The notes: generated by a model not told the origin, from the sequence alone. DNA of 64,000 bases from a bacterium (GCA_030647205.1 JAUSJO010000006.1:34101-98100), one strand, 5' to 3'; counted from the stretch's first letter, positions 1 to 7,676 are shown. Made by a program: numbers and translations.

Positions 1-353
1 ATGACCGCGAACTCTTTGCGTGCGATAAGTTTGCCCGCGTCATGCTGACAGTTGATGAGAAAAATGGTCCTTGGGGAGGCCTAACCGGCATTATCACGAC
101 TCACATTGATAAACTCAGAATAACCCCCGACCTCAAGGTTATCATGTGCGGTCCTCCGATAATGTATAAGTTTGTTATCCCGGAACTTGAAAAGTTCGGC
201 ATACCCGATGAAGATATCCAAATCCTTTTGGAAAGGCGGATGAAATGCGGCATCGGCAAGTGCCAGCACTGCACATTTGGCGACAAATATGTCTGCCTGG
301 ACGGACCGGTGTTTAAATATTCGCAAATAAAAGATAATTTGGAAGCAATATAA
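1..353 (+). CDS. hydG: Sulfhydrogenase gamma subunit (FAD/NAD(P)-binding electron-transfer subunit), 3' part
   Basis: The gene enters from the left edge; its frame is open from base 3, so its start lies outside the window. The visible part is the C-terminal NAD(P)-binding segment (MCGPP) followed by a [2Fe-2S] site with Cys spacing C-x4-C-x2-C-x8-C inside CGIGKCQHC, as in PyrK/ferredoxin-NADP reductase-like subunits. In group 3b NiFe hydrogenases this subunit carries electrons between NAD(P)H and the Fe-S chain in the cytoplasm. It is followed by hydD and hydA in the Pyrococcus-type order (hydB-G-D-A), but with one extra gene between hydG and hydD. Its stop overlaps the next start (TAATG). 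Confidence 0.9.
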   Translation, partial: DRELFACDKFARVMLTVDEKNGPWGGLTGIITTHIDKLRITPDLKVIMCGPPIMYKFVIPELEKFGIPDEDIQILLERRMKCGIGKCQHCTFGDKYVCLDGPVFKYSQIKDNLEAI

Positions 354-820
354 TGGCAAATCTAGAGCAGCTGAGAAGTATGCTTCTTCAAAAAAACCAA
401 ACTGTTACCGAGATAGAAATGACAAGTGGCAACTATGATACTGACGGGAAGTTAATTGAAAACGAGGTGCCAACACTGACAACAGATTTTTGCGAGATAG
501 GAGCCTATAACAACACTTGCTATTTTACGTTCATTCTCGATTCCTGTTCATTCTCACAGAAGCTCTTAGAGCAGATAAAAGATTATGATAAGATGCATAT
601 ATACGGTTTCAAAAATTTTCTAACAGACTTATACCCTAAAAGATGTTTTTCATATAAAAAATTTGATGAAGAAATCAAAAAAGATGATTATGTTCAGATT
701 CAATTCAATTTTGAAAACATCGGACCAAAGGACATATTAGATAAATATCTTAGCTTGAAATCTATTTTTGTAAGTACCGATGCCACAGTAATTAACCAAA
801 TAACACACAAATTCAAATGA
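353..820 (+). CDS. Unknown protein embedded in the hydrogenase operon
   Basis: This 155-residue protein belongs to no family I recognise. It has no signal peptide or membrane segment. It contains four cysteines (about residues 47, 56, 64 and 98), not in an obvious cluster motif. It is locked into the operon: its ATG overlaps the hydG stop by one base and its own stop overlaps the hydD start as ATGA, so it is very probably translated together with the hydrogenase. The canonical sulfhydrogenase operon has no gene here. The DNA is visibly more AT-rich than hydD and hydA, which hints at separate origin. It could be an accessory or assembly factor, or an unrelated insertion; no function can be assigned. 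Confidence 0.75.
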   Translation: MANLEQLRSMLLQKNQTVTEIEMTSGNYDTDGKLIENEVPTLTTDFCEIGAYNNTCYFTFILDSCSFSQKLLEQIKDYDKMHIYGFKNFLTDLYPKRCFSYKKFDEEIKKDDYVQIQFNFENIGPKDILDKYLSLKSIFVSTDATVINQITHKFK

Positions 821-1560
821 AAAGCCCAAAACCTAAAATAGCAATTTTTGACCTGACCGACTGTGAAGGCTGTGAACTTCAGATGTTAAATCTGAAAGGC
901 AGGCTTTTGAAACTAGCAGAATTAGTTGACATTCCTATCTGGCGGCTGGCAAAGTCACCGGCAGAGTTCGGCCCTTTTGATATTTCGTTTATAGAAGGCA
1001 CGCCGATGAGCAAAGATGATATCGCGGTTGCCAAAAAAGTACGTGAAAGGTCAAAAAAAGTTGTCGCTCTTGGCGCATGCGCCCACCTCGGCGGAGTACC
1101 TGCAGAACTTGATGAGACAAAACGAGATAAGTTTATGAAGGAGGTTTACGGGGGAAACTATAAAACATCCTCAAAAGCAGCCAAACCCCTTTCCGCATAT
1201 ATACACGTTGACTACTTCATACACGGCTGTCCGATAGACCTCGACGAAGCCGAAAGAGTTATAGTTGATCTTTTGATGGATAAAAACCCTGTCGGACCTT
1301 CCACTCCGGTTTGTCTTGAATGCAAAGAAAAAGAAAATCCTTGCGTGCTTTTAAAGGGCGAGCCGTGCCAAGGACCAATAACCGAGGGCGGATGCAAGGC
1401 CGTTTGCCCATCAAATGGACTTCGTTGCTGGGGATGCCAGGGACATACAAAAAATGCGAATGTTGGGGCGATGGAAAAGAGTTTGGAACGAATCGGCTAT
1501 AAAGATCAGGCCGAAAACATCATGGGAGCATTTACTAAAGAGCGTGGGGAGAAAAAATGA
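817..1560 (+). CDS. hydD: Sulfhydrogenase delta subunit (NiFe hydrogenase small subunit)
   Basis: This is the small, Fe-S-carrying subunit of a cytoplasmic group 3b NiFe hydrogenase, 247 residues. The proximal cluster ligands are visible as DCEGCE (Cys16, Cys19), GACAHLGG (Cys88) and HGCP (Cys138). A Cys-rich C-terminal third (CLECKEKENPC, GEPC, GGC, CPSNGLRCWGC) fits further [4Fe-4S] clusters. There is no twin-arginine signal, consistent with a cytoplasmic enzyme. It starts in an ATGA overlap with the unknown gene upstream and ends in an ATGA overlap with hydA, so the subunits are translationally coupled. The assignment is secure. Confidence 0.93.
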   Translation: MKSPKPKIAIFDLTDCEGCELQMLNLKGRLLKLAELVDIPIWRLAKSPAEFGPFDISFIEGTPMSKDDIAVAKKVRERSKKVVALGACAHLGGVPAELDETKRDKFMKEVYGGNYKTSSKAAKPLSAYIHVDYFIHGCPIDLDEAERVIVDLLMDKNPVGPSTPVCLECKEKENPCVLLKGEPCQGPITEGGCKAVCPSNGLRCWGCQGHTKNANVGAMEKSLERIGYKDQAENIMGAFTKERGEKK

Positions 1561-2810
1561 AAGATTTACTAGACAAATATATTTGCAGGATTGAAGGTCA
1601 TGGCTATCTCAAGCTCTCATACGAACATGCCAAAGTTCAGCTTGTTGTAGACGAAGGTGAGAGGCTTTTTGAAAAACTTTTAATCGGGCGCCCATACTCT
1701 GATGCGCCGTTTATCACCGCTCGCATTTGCGGTGTCTGCCCCACCGCCCATACTCTTGCCTCCATCTCGGCTTTGGAAAATGCATTCGGCATCAATGTAA
1801 ATAAAGATATAGAGACACTTCGAAAGGTTTTGCTCGCAGGACAAATAATCCAGTCTCACGCGCTTCACATTTTCTTTCTTGCCGCTCCTGACTATATCGG
1901 GCTCGATAATGCCCTCGAACTTGCCGACAAAAAACCGGAAGTTTTTAAGATTGCGCTTTCACTAAAAGAAATTGGGGATGACATAGTCCGAACCATCGGC
2001 GGACGTCAGGTCCACCCGGTCACTCCAACGGTCGGCGGATTTACAAATAAATTTGATAAGAAAGTTTTGCAGGATTTAAGGAAAAGAGTTGAAGGCAACA
2101 TGCACTTTGCCCTTGAAGCGCTGGATCTGGTCGGGAAATTTAAATATCCAAACTTTGAACACGAAACTCAGAACTTTGCCCTTACAAACTGGGGAACTTA
2201 TGCATTTTTGAACGGCAAAATCACCTCAAACAAGGGGCTTAAAACCGATGTTCAAAACTATGAGCTAAACATTAAAGAGAAGGTTCTGGAGTATTCAAGC
2301 GCCAAACATGCCACACATAATAAAGAAAGTTTCATGGTTGGATCTCTATCACGAGTAAATCTGCAAGCCGACAAACTAAATCCAAAAGCAAAGAAAGCAG
2401 TTCATCATTTCAAGGGAATCAGTTTTCCGAGTTCAAATCCTTACCATATCAACCTTGCCCAAGCAGTGGAAACAGTACATTTCATGGAAGAAGTTGTTCA
2501 ATGCCTAGATACTCTCATCAATGGACGCGCGCTGATCCTAAAAAGTCCATATAAAGTAAAAGCATCATCAGCTGCGGGAGCCATCGAGGCGCCTCGCGGA
2601 ACACTCTATCATTATTATGAAATTGACGCTAAAGGTATCATCAAAGACTGCGACATTATCACGCCAACAGTACAAAATCTCGAAGATATAGAGAAAAGTG
2701 CAGAATACATCTTAGAAAACACTAAAGATTTGCCCGAAAAAGAGCGCTATCACCTTCTCGAAATGCTCGTCCGCGCCTATGACCCCTGCATTACCTGCTC
2801 AGTACACTAA
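1557..2810 (+). CDS. hydA: Sulfhydrogenase alpha subunit (NiFe hydrogenase catalytic large subunit), without C-terminal extension
   Basis: This 417-residue large subunit would hold the NiFe(CN)2CO centre that makes or splits H2. Both nickel-binding motifs are intact: RICGVCPTAH near the N-terminus (Cys58, Cys61) and DPCITCSVH at the very end (Cys411, Cys414). The stop codon directly follows His417. In most NiFe hydrogenases a short peptide follows this His and is removed by a dedicated endopeptidase after nickel insertion; here there is nothing to remove. A terminator hairpin begins three bases after the stop, so this is not an obvious frameshift. Translation is coupled to hydD by an ATGA overlap. 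Confidence 0.95.
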   Translation: MKDLLDKYICRIEGHGYLKLSYEHAKVQLVVDEGERLFEKLLIGRPYSDAPFITARICGVCPTAHTLASISALENAFGINVNKDIETLRKVLLAGQIIQSHALHIFFLAAPDYIGLDNALELADKKPEVFKIALSLKEIGDDIVRTIGGRQVHPVTPTVGGFTNKFDKKVLQDLRKRVEGNMHFALEALDLVGKFKYPNFEHETQNFALTNWGTYAFLNGKITSNKGLKTDVQNYELNIKEKVLEYSSAKHATHNKESFMVGSLSRVNLQADKLNPKAKKAVHHFKGISFPSSNPYHINLAQAVETVHFMEEVVQCLDTLINGRALILKSPYKVKASSAAGAIEAPRGTLYHYYEIDAKGIIKDCDIITPTVQNLEDIEKSAEYILENTKDLPEKERYHLLEMLVRAYDPCITCSVH

Positions 2811-2813
2811 GAT

Positions 2814-2844
2814 AAAGGACGAGGTCTAATAGACCTCGTCCTTT
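2814..2844. terminator. Bidirectional terminator between convergent genes
   Basis: A perfect 14-bp inverted repeat (AAAGGACGAGGTCT and its complement) surrounds a 3-base loop. It starts with As and ends with Ts, so it can act on both strands: it closes the hydrogenase operon and the convergent phosphoesterase gene. Confidence 0.85.
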
Positions 2845-2871
2845 GTTATACATAATAATGTTCATGAACCC

Positions 2872-3567
2872 TCAACCTGCATAGGCGGCTAAGTTCTTTG
2901 TCTCGCCATTTGCATAATATGCGGTAAAGTTCACTACATCATAAGCAGAAAGTGGAGCGATGCCAAACACGCTGCCACTATCCATCATGATAAGATTATT
3001 ATTTGGGATCAGTAATGGCGCCATACCTACTGGTGTATGCCCCACAATAAGCCTCTTAGGGAAACTGTAGTTCACAGTTTCACAATAGGCCGCGAGGTCC
3101 GGTATCCAGAGCTTTGTTTCGGCGCTGGTCCTCGCTCTCGGCATAAAGCCTGCGTGTGCATAAAGAGCCTGCTTCGTCTCGAGATGGATAACGGTGTTTT
3201 TATGCAACCATCGTCCCGCTGCAAGCAAAGACTCTTTGGTCCGAAAAGATTCAATAGTAGCAAGACCACCATGTTTCTCAAAGAACCCTTCCTCATATTC
3301 GCAAACGCTCTCGATACCAAGATAATCAAAAAGCATGTCTTCATGATTGCCTCTTACTATAAATACCCGGTCCGGCATGGACTCTTTCATCTCCCTGATT
3401 TTTTCGACTACTTCTCGAGACTGCAGTCCCCGATCAATTAAATCGCCAAGAAAGATAATCTTATCTTCTGGGCATATCGGGCCAATAGTCTTTAAGAGGT
3501 CAACAAAATCATCGAAACAACCATGAATATCCCCTATCGAGATCTCTCTCGGCTCCACTCTCATCAC
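2872..3567 (-). CDS. Metallophosphoesterase of the Ser/Thr phosphatase / ApaH-like family
   Basis: This 231-residue protein has the metal-binding motifs of calcineurin-like phosphoesterases in order: GDIHG near residue 13, GDLIDRG near 42 and GNHED near 74, with later histidines in AHAG and GHTP. The family includes bacterial PrpA/PrpE phosphoprotein phosphatases and ApaH diadenosine tetraphosphatases; these motifs do not say which substrate is used. It is cytoplasmic. The start is GTG at 3567 or ATG at 3564, preceded by a run of six Gs that can serve as a Shine-Dalgarno site at short spacing. The gene stands alone, convergent with the hydrogenase operon. Confidence 0.85.
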   Translation of the reverse strand: MMRVEPREISIGDIHGCFDDFVDLLKTIGPICPEDKIIFLGDLIDRGLQSREVVEKIREMKESMPDRVFIVRGNHEDMLFDYLGIESVCEYEEGFFEKHGGLATIESFRTKESLLAAGRWLHKNTVIHLETKQALYAHAGFMPRARTSAETKLWIPDLAAYCETVNYSFPKRLIVGHTPVGMAPLLIPNNNLIMMDSGSVFGIAPLSAYDVVNFTAYYANGETKNLAAYAG

Positions 3568-3673
3568 CCCCCTGATGTATATAATTTAACAAGGAACTTA
3601 CGGACAACCATTATAGAAGATAACTACAAATAGGTCAACTTAATAAGCCCTCCTCATTTAGCATAATCTAATG

Positions 3674-3679
3674 TAATAT
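3674..3679 (+). promoter_or_regulatory. Putative -10 element of the hypC operon
   Basis: TAATAT lies six bases before the hypC ATG, the same distance as in the leaderless promoters of the ZIP transporter, nadK and wzm genes. No convincing -35 hexamer is visible and hypC has no Shine-Dalgarno site, so this is tentative. Confidence 0.4.
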
Positions 3680-3685
3680 TGGGAC

Positions 3686-3901
3686 ATGTGTTTAGCGTTT
3701 CCGGGCAAGATTTTAAAGATTCAAGGCGACAAGTCAGTCGTTGATTTTGATGGCGTAGAAAAAGAAGTTAACATTTCCTTGATTAAGGGCGCAAAAGTTG
3801 ATGAATATGTCATGGTTCATGCCGGTTTTGCCATCCAGATAATGGGCAAAAAGGACGCTCTGGAAGTTTTCAAGCTCTATAAAGAAGCTGAGGGAAAATG
3901 A
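3686..3901 (+). CDS. hypC: Hydrogenase maturation chaperone HypC
   Basis: This 71-residue HypC/HybG-family chaperone starts with the diagnostic MCLAFPG. The N-terminal cysteine, exposed after Met removal, is essential in the family for binding the Fe(CN)2CO unit with HypD and handing it to the hydrogenase large subunit. The start is fixed by that cysteine. It overlaps hypD as ATGA and begins the hypC-hypD-hypE operon, about 880 bp downstream of the structural genes. A second HypC lies on the other strand at 7311-7520. Confidence 0.95.
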   Translation: MCLAFPGKILKIQGDKSVVDFDGVEKEVNISLIKGAKVDEYVMVHAGFAIQIMGKKDALEVFKLYKEAEGK

Positions 3902-4932
3902 GTGAACAAGAAGTTCTAAAAGACATACACACCCTCGCCAAGAAGATTGGCCGAAATGTGAACCTGATGGAAGTTTGCGGTACTCATACCCAAGCTGTAG
4001 CCAGAGCAGGGCTAAAGTCACTTTTGCCAAAAAATGTTCATCTGACTACCGGCCCCGGCTGTCCGGTCTGTGTCACAGCTCAAGAAGATATAGACGCTAT
4101 CGTTTCTCTAGCTCTCGCCGGCATTCCCGTAGCCACTTATGGGGATATGATGAGAGTTCCGGGAAGCTTTGGCAGTCTAGATCAAGCTCGGGAAAAGGGC
4201 GCCCAAGTGTTTGATATCTATTCAACAGAAGAAGCACTTGAAATCCAAAAGGAATATCCTGACTTAGTATTCTTTGGTCTTGGTTTTGAAACAACCGCCC
4301 CCATGAGCGCTTTTGCTATCCAAAAGGGATTAGTTATCTATCCTACCCACAAACTTTTTCTGCCCGCCATGAAAGCCTTGCTTGAAATCGGCGAACTGAA
4401 AATAGACGGCTACATCTGCCCCGGACATGTTTCAGCAATTATCGGCTCTAAACCCTATGAAGAAATGAGAGTACCACAAGTGATTACCGGCTTTCAACCT
4501 GACGACATTTTGGTCGCTATCTATATGCTGCTCAAGCAACTAGCTGAAGATCGAGCCGATGTAGAAAACGAATATGTCCGCCTTGTTAAAGAAGGTGGAA
4601 ATCCGGAAGCTTTGAACCAAATATTCGAGGTTTTCGAAGAGTCAGATGGAAACTGGCGGGGATTTGGTACCATTCCCGGTTCGGGGCTTAAAATAAAAGA
4701 AAAATATAAAGCCTTTGATGCTAGACTTAAGTATAAAGATATATTAGATAGAGTTGACTTTTCAAAGTCTCGGAAACCGACCGCTTGCAAATGCGGAGAG
4801 ATTATAAGGGGGCTAAAAAGTCCAACAGATTGCCCGGTATTTAAGAAAGGTTGCACGCCTGACAAACCTATCGGTCCATGCATGGTTTCGGTCGAGGGTG
4901 CTTGCAACGTGGAGTATCGATATGGTAAATGA
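3898..4932 (+). CDS. hypD: Hydrogenase maturation factor HypD
   Basis: HypD is the Fe-S scaffold on which the Fe(CN)2CO group is assembled with HypC. The 344-residue protein is full length and has the family signatures: CGTHT near residue 27, GPGCPVC near 52, GFETTAP near 129, and a C-terminal [4Fe-4S] region with CKCGEI, DCPVF and PIGPCMVS. It starts in an ATGA overlap with hypC and its end overlaps the preferred hypE start by 11 bases, so the three are translationally coupled. Confidence 0.96.
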   Translation: MSEQEVLKDIHTLAKKIGRNVNLMEVCGTHTQAVARAGLKSLLPKNVHLTTGPGCPVCVTAQEDIDAIVSLALAGIPVATYGDMMRVPGSFGSLDQAREKGAQVFDIYSTEEALEIQKEYPDLVFFGLGFETTAPMSAFAIQKGLVIYPTHKLFLPAMKALLEIGELKIDGYICPGHVSAIIGSKPYEEMRVPQVITGFQPDDILVAIYMLLKQLAEDRADVENEYVRLVKEGGNPEALNQIFEVFEESDGNWRGFGTIPGSGLKIKEKYKAFDARLKYKDILDRVDFSKSRKPTACKCGEIIRGLKSPTDCPVFKKGCTPDKPIGPCMVSVEGACNVEYRYGK

Positions 4933-5935
4933 CGAGTCAATAGAACTGGATCACGGCGGTGGCGGATATAAGTCCTGGGAACTGCTTCAGGATATCCGCG
5001 GAGCTTTGAAATCCAGGGGTAAATGGCAAAACTGTGAGGATGATGCCGCCGTTTACGACCTATCCTCTTCTGTCATTCCCGCGAAGGCGGGAATCCATTC
5101 AAAATTGGTTTTTACTAGCGACGCTTTTATAGTTGAGCCAATATTCTTCCCCGGTGGAGATATCGGGAAGATTGCCATGTGCGGAACTATTAACGACCTT
5201 TCCGTCATGGGAGCAAAACCTCTCGGCATTTCCCTGAGTATCGTCATGGAAGAAGGATTTTCAAAAACTGATTTGATGAAGATTATGCGCTCAATAAATA
5301 AAGTTTCTGAAGAATCAGGCGTTCCGGTCGTCACTGGCGACACCAAAGTTATGCAAAAAGGAAAGATCGATAAAATAGAAATCACTACCGCCGGAGTCGG
5401 CCTAGCTGATCGTGTCATCGAGAATAAAGGGATCAAAGCTGGAGATGTGATTATCTCCTCCGGTGACCTTGGTGAACATGCTGTTACCCTCCTTGCCAGC
5501 AGGTTTAACTACAAAACAAAGATAATCAGCGACTCCAAACCTTTGAATAAGGAAATTGAGAAAGTTGGTGAGTATCTAAATGCCTGCAAAGACCCGACCC
5601 GAGGAGGACTCGCCGCCAATATCGTAGAAATGGCCAATAAATCTAGGGTAAAGATTGTTTTAGATGAGAAAACCTTGCCCTACAAGAAAGAAACTGTCGC
5701 TGTCTCTGAACTGCTCGGCATAGATATATTTGCGCTTGCAAGTGAGGGCCGTTTCATCGCTAGCGTTTCCCCAAAAAATGCCGATAAAGTCTTAGAAATT
5801 TTAAAGAAATTTAATAATGAAGCCAAAGTAATCGGCCATGCAGAGGCCGGCTCTGGCGTATACCTCAAAACCAAACTTGGCGCCCTCCGCCCTATCGAGA
5901 TGCCGAAAGGAAAACTAATTCCCAGAATTTGTTAA
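4922..5935 (+). CDS. hypE: Carbamoyl dehydratase HypE, with an in-frame repeat insertion
   Basis: HypE dehydrates the carbamoyl group delivered by HypF into the thiocyanate that becomes the CN ligands. The AIR-synthase fold is visible from LDHGGGGY at the N-terminus through DAFIVEPIFFPGGDIG and NDLSVMGA. The protein ends in PRIC, with the terminal cysteine that carries the cyano group. ATG 4922 is preferred over an upstream GTG at 4898 because GGAG lies seven bases before it and homologues begin shortly before the HGGGG motif. Residues about 50-60 (VIPAKAGIHS) are encoded by a dispersed palindromic repeat at 5072-5098, which sits in frame and leaves the reading frame intact. Confidence 0.95.
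   Translation: MVNDESIELDHGGGGYKSWELLQDIRGALKSRGKWQNCEDDAAVYDLSSSVIPAKAGIHSKLVFTSDAFIVEPIFFPGGDIGKIAMCGTINDLSVMGAKPLGISLSIVMEEGFSKTDLMKIMRSINKVSEESGVPVVTGDTKVMQKGKIDKIEITTAGVGLADRVIENKGIKAGDVIISSGDLGEHAVTLLASRFNYKTKIISDSKPLNKEIEKVGEYLNACKDPTRGGLAANIVEMANKSRVKIVLDEKTLPYKKETVAVSELLGIDIFALASEGRFIASVSPKNADKVLEILKKFNNEAKVIGHAEAGSGVYLKTKLGALRPIEMPKGKLIPRIC
5072..5098 (+). repeat. Dispersed palindromic repeat of the PAKAGI type inside hypE
   Basis: The core is a 20-base palindrome (5075-5094) with arms ATTCCCGC/GCGGGAAT and loop GAAG, followed by CCA. I recognise this type from many bacterial genomes, where it recurs between and inside genes and yields the peptide VIPAKAGI. Here it is in frame in hypE. 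Only one copy lies in this window, so the assignment relies on recognition, not on internal copies. Confidence 0.75.
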
Positions 5936-5938
5936 AAC

Positions 5939-6154
5939 ATGAAGAATAAATCAGTCAAAATTATCTATAAAAACTTTCGAGGTGAAGTTACTACTCGTGA
6001 AATTATCCCTGACCATATTCGGTTTGAAGGTACACAGTGGCACAAGGAGCCTCAATGGACACTGCATGCATTTGATATAGAGAAAAAAGCTATACGATAT
6101 TTCGCAATAAAAGATATTCAAGAATGGTTAACAGACAGTACCGACAAGAAATAA
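5939..6154 (+). CDS. Small WYL-like domain protein
   Basis: This 71-residue protein resembles a small widespread family with the pattern N[FY]RGE..TR.I.P..I.F..T.WH.EPQW.L.A.D..K...R.FA.KDI, often annotated as WYL-like. WYL modules are ligand-sensing beta domains, but here there is no DNA-binding part, so no regulatory role can be claimed. It follows hypE by three bases without a clear Shine-Dalgarno site and may be translated by reinitiation. Its last 37 bases overlap the end of the convergent hypF gene, so both coding ends share the same DNA. Confidence 0.7.
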   Translation: MKNKSVKIIYKNFRGEVTTREIIPDHIRFEGTQWHKEPQWTLHAFDIEKKAIRYFAIKDIQEWLTDSTDKK

Positions 6155-7314
6155 ACTATCTGCCCCAAAGAAATTCCAGCGTCTCCTCTCGGTATTTCCC
6201 GACTAACTATAACTCCTTTAGAAACCAAGTATTCAGAGATGATTTTATTATTTGCGACTCCTCCGGCAAAGAATATCTGTTTCTTGCCCCCTCTTTTCTG
6301 GCAAATATCCCACAATCCTTTAGCCAAATACATTTGGGCAGTTGCCGCTAATCTTTCCTTATCCTTATCAAGATTATTTATCAAATATTCAAAAAGCGGT
6401 GTCGTTTGAAGCTCAAAAGTGCCATCGACTCCCCTAGCTTCCGGCTCTATTTCATATGGTTTGCCAGAGTTTTTCTCCAAGTTCTCAATCGGCGCATGTT
6501 TATATTCTCTTTCATTTCCTGAAAAACCAAGAAGTACCGAAACTGCATCCAAAACTCTACCAGTGCTTGAAGTTTCCAGGCAGTTAAACCCCTCCTTATG
6601 TTGATTCCATAAAAGTTCAAATTCATTTTTGTCGTAATATTCTTTTACAAATTCATAAGCCTCATCTTTCTTCATGAATTTGCCTAGAATACTGATAATC
6701 ATTCTCGCCGGTTCCTTTATAGCCAGTTCTCCTCCAATCAATGTCTGGTTTTCAAGATGTCCTATTCTTTTTTCTCCGCCATTTGAAAATTCAAAGACTT
6801 CCCCGCCCCAGATCTTTTCGTCAAGCCCATAACCAGTGCCATCGCAAGCAATGCCAATAAATCCGTATTTGTCATTTCGACCGACTTCACGGAGTGACGA
6901 GTGGAGAAATCCCTTTCCCTCTTTGCTAAGAGATTCTTCGACTCCGCTATCGCTACGCTCAGAATGACAAGACTGAGTTATCATGTTATCCCCGACCGCA
7001 GAAAAGATGTGGGCCAAGTGATGCTGGACTTGGACAAACTCCACACCAAATTTACTTGCCAGCTCTTTGCCCCACTTCGTTGTATGAAATAAAGGATGAA
7101 GATCGCAAATAATGATATCTGGCTTGCCATTTTTATCTATAAAATCCAAAACGGCTCTCTTAAAATTTGAAAGATTTTTATTATCCAAGAGGTCGCCAAA
7201 CCCGTCTCGAAAACAAACCTTCCCCTCCTTATAAAAAGAAAAGTTGCCATCAGACTCCGGGCCCAAGGCAAGAATAGTTCGATTACTTTCTAAATTAACA
7301 GTCCAAGACTTCAT
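6118..7314 (-). CDS. hypF: HypF C-terminal (Kae1-like carbamoyltransferase) module, N-terminal half missing
   Basis: The protein matches the Kae1-like half of HypF: QHHLAHIFS (metal-binding His pair), CDGTGYG, WGGEVFEF, AIKEPARM, GRVLDAVSVLLG and PRGDAGISLGQ. Full HypF is about 750 residues and also has acylphosphatase, zinc-finger and YrdC-like domains that make carbamoyl-AMP; here there are only about 398 residues, so those steps must be encoded elsewhere. ATG 7314 is preferred over TTG 7326 because it overlaps the hypC2 stop as ATGA. Residues about 114-149 (CHSERSDSGVEESL... to VGRNDK) come from a dispersed repeat inserted in frame between two conserved blocks. Confidence 0.88.
   Translation of the reverse strand: MKSWTVNLESNRTILALGPESDGNFSFYKEGKVCFRDGFGDLLDNKNLSNFKRAVLDFIDKNGKPDIIICDLHPLFHTTKWGKELASKFGVEFVQVQHHLAHIFSAVGDNMITQSCHSERSDSGVEESLSKEGKGFLHSSLREVGRNDKYGFIGIACDGTGYGLDEKIWGGEVFEFSNGGEKRIGHLENQTLIGGELAIKEPARMIISILGKFMKKDEAYEFVKEYYDKNEFELLWNQHKEGFNCLETSSTGRVLDAVSVLLGFSGNEREYKHAPIENLEKNSGKPYEIEPEARGVDGTFELQTTPLFEYLINNLDKDKERLAATAQMYLAKGLWDICQKRGGKKQIFFAGGVANNKIISEYLVSKGVIVSREIPRGDAGISLGQIVYFLSVLSVNHS
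6871..6970 (-). repeat. Dispersed repeat inserted in frame in hypF
   Basis: About 100 bases, bounded by GTCATTTCG on the left and CAGAATGACA on the right, belong to a dispersed repeat type I recognise from many bacterial genomes. It typically yields the peptides CHSERSDSGVEESL and SSLREVGRNDK. It fills the stretch between the HHLAH and DGTGYG blocks of hypF without breaking the frame. Confidence 0.75.
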
Positions 7315-7520
7315 TTGCAGTGACAATGAGTATCTTTAATTAGGTTTAAAATAGTCCTAGCCTCACTCTCGGGCAAGGTTGCGATAGCTAGCTTGTCATG
7401 AGCTAAAATCCAATCGCCTTTTTTAACATTTGAGAGCAACTGAATAGAAATCTTTGATTTACCTGCATATACAAAGTTCTTTTCGACTTTCTCTACTTGT
7501 ACCGGTGTCGCCAAGCACAT
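7311..7520 (-). CDS. hypC: Second HypC/HybG-type hydrogenase maturation chaperone
   Basis: This 69-residue protein starts MCLATPVQV, the HypC signature; the Cys next to Met fixes the start at 7520 rather than five codons upstream. It differs clearly from the first HypC (MCLAFPGKI) and is coupled to the truncated hypF by an ATGA overlap. Two HypC copies on opposite strands next to one set of hypD/hypE may serve different steps, for example a HypD-bound and a large-subunit-bound role. That division of labour is inference. Confidence 0.9.
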   Translation of the reverse strand: MCLATPVQVEKVEKNFVYAGKSKISIQLLSNVKKGDWILAHDKLAIATLPESEARTILNLIKDTHCHCK

Positions 7521-7592
7521 AATATAAGTTCCCAATTAAATAATCCTAACTGCTAAAAGTATATCACTAAAAAATATATCTAAAAAGCAAAA

Positions 7593-7632
7593 CCCCGCAA
7601 GTTTGCGTTTTGCTTTTTGCAAACCTACGGGG
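7593..7632 (-). terminator. Terminator hairpin of the small-gene operon
   Basis: A stem of CCCCG-AAGTTTGC paired with GCAAACCT-CGGGG (two mismatches) surrounds a T-rich loop. Read leftward it is followed by TTTTGCTTTTT; read rightward by seven Ts. It lies just past the end of the operon at 7677-8737. Confidence 0.7.
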
Positions 7633-7676
7633 CAGTTTTTTTGAAATACGGTAATGATGAGCTGACATCCTAAATA

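Noticed and set aside
2811..2871. A frameshifted C-terminal extension of hydA after the stop
   Set aside because: The downstream bases form a perfect 14-bp terminator hairpin starting three bases after the stop, and no frame there reads like a typical extension.
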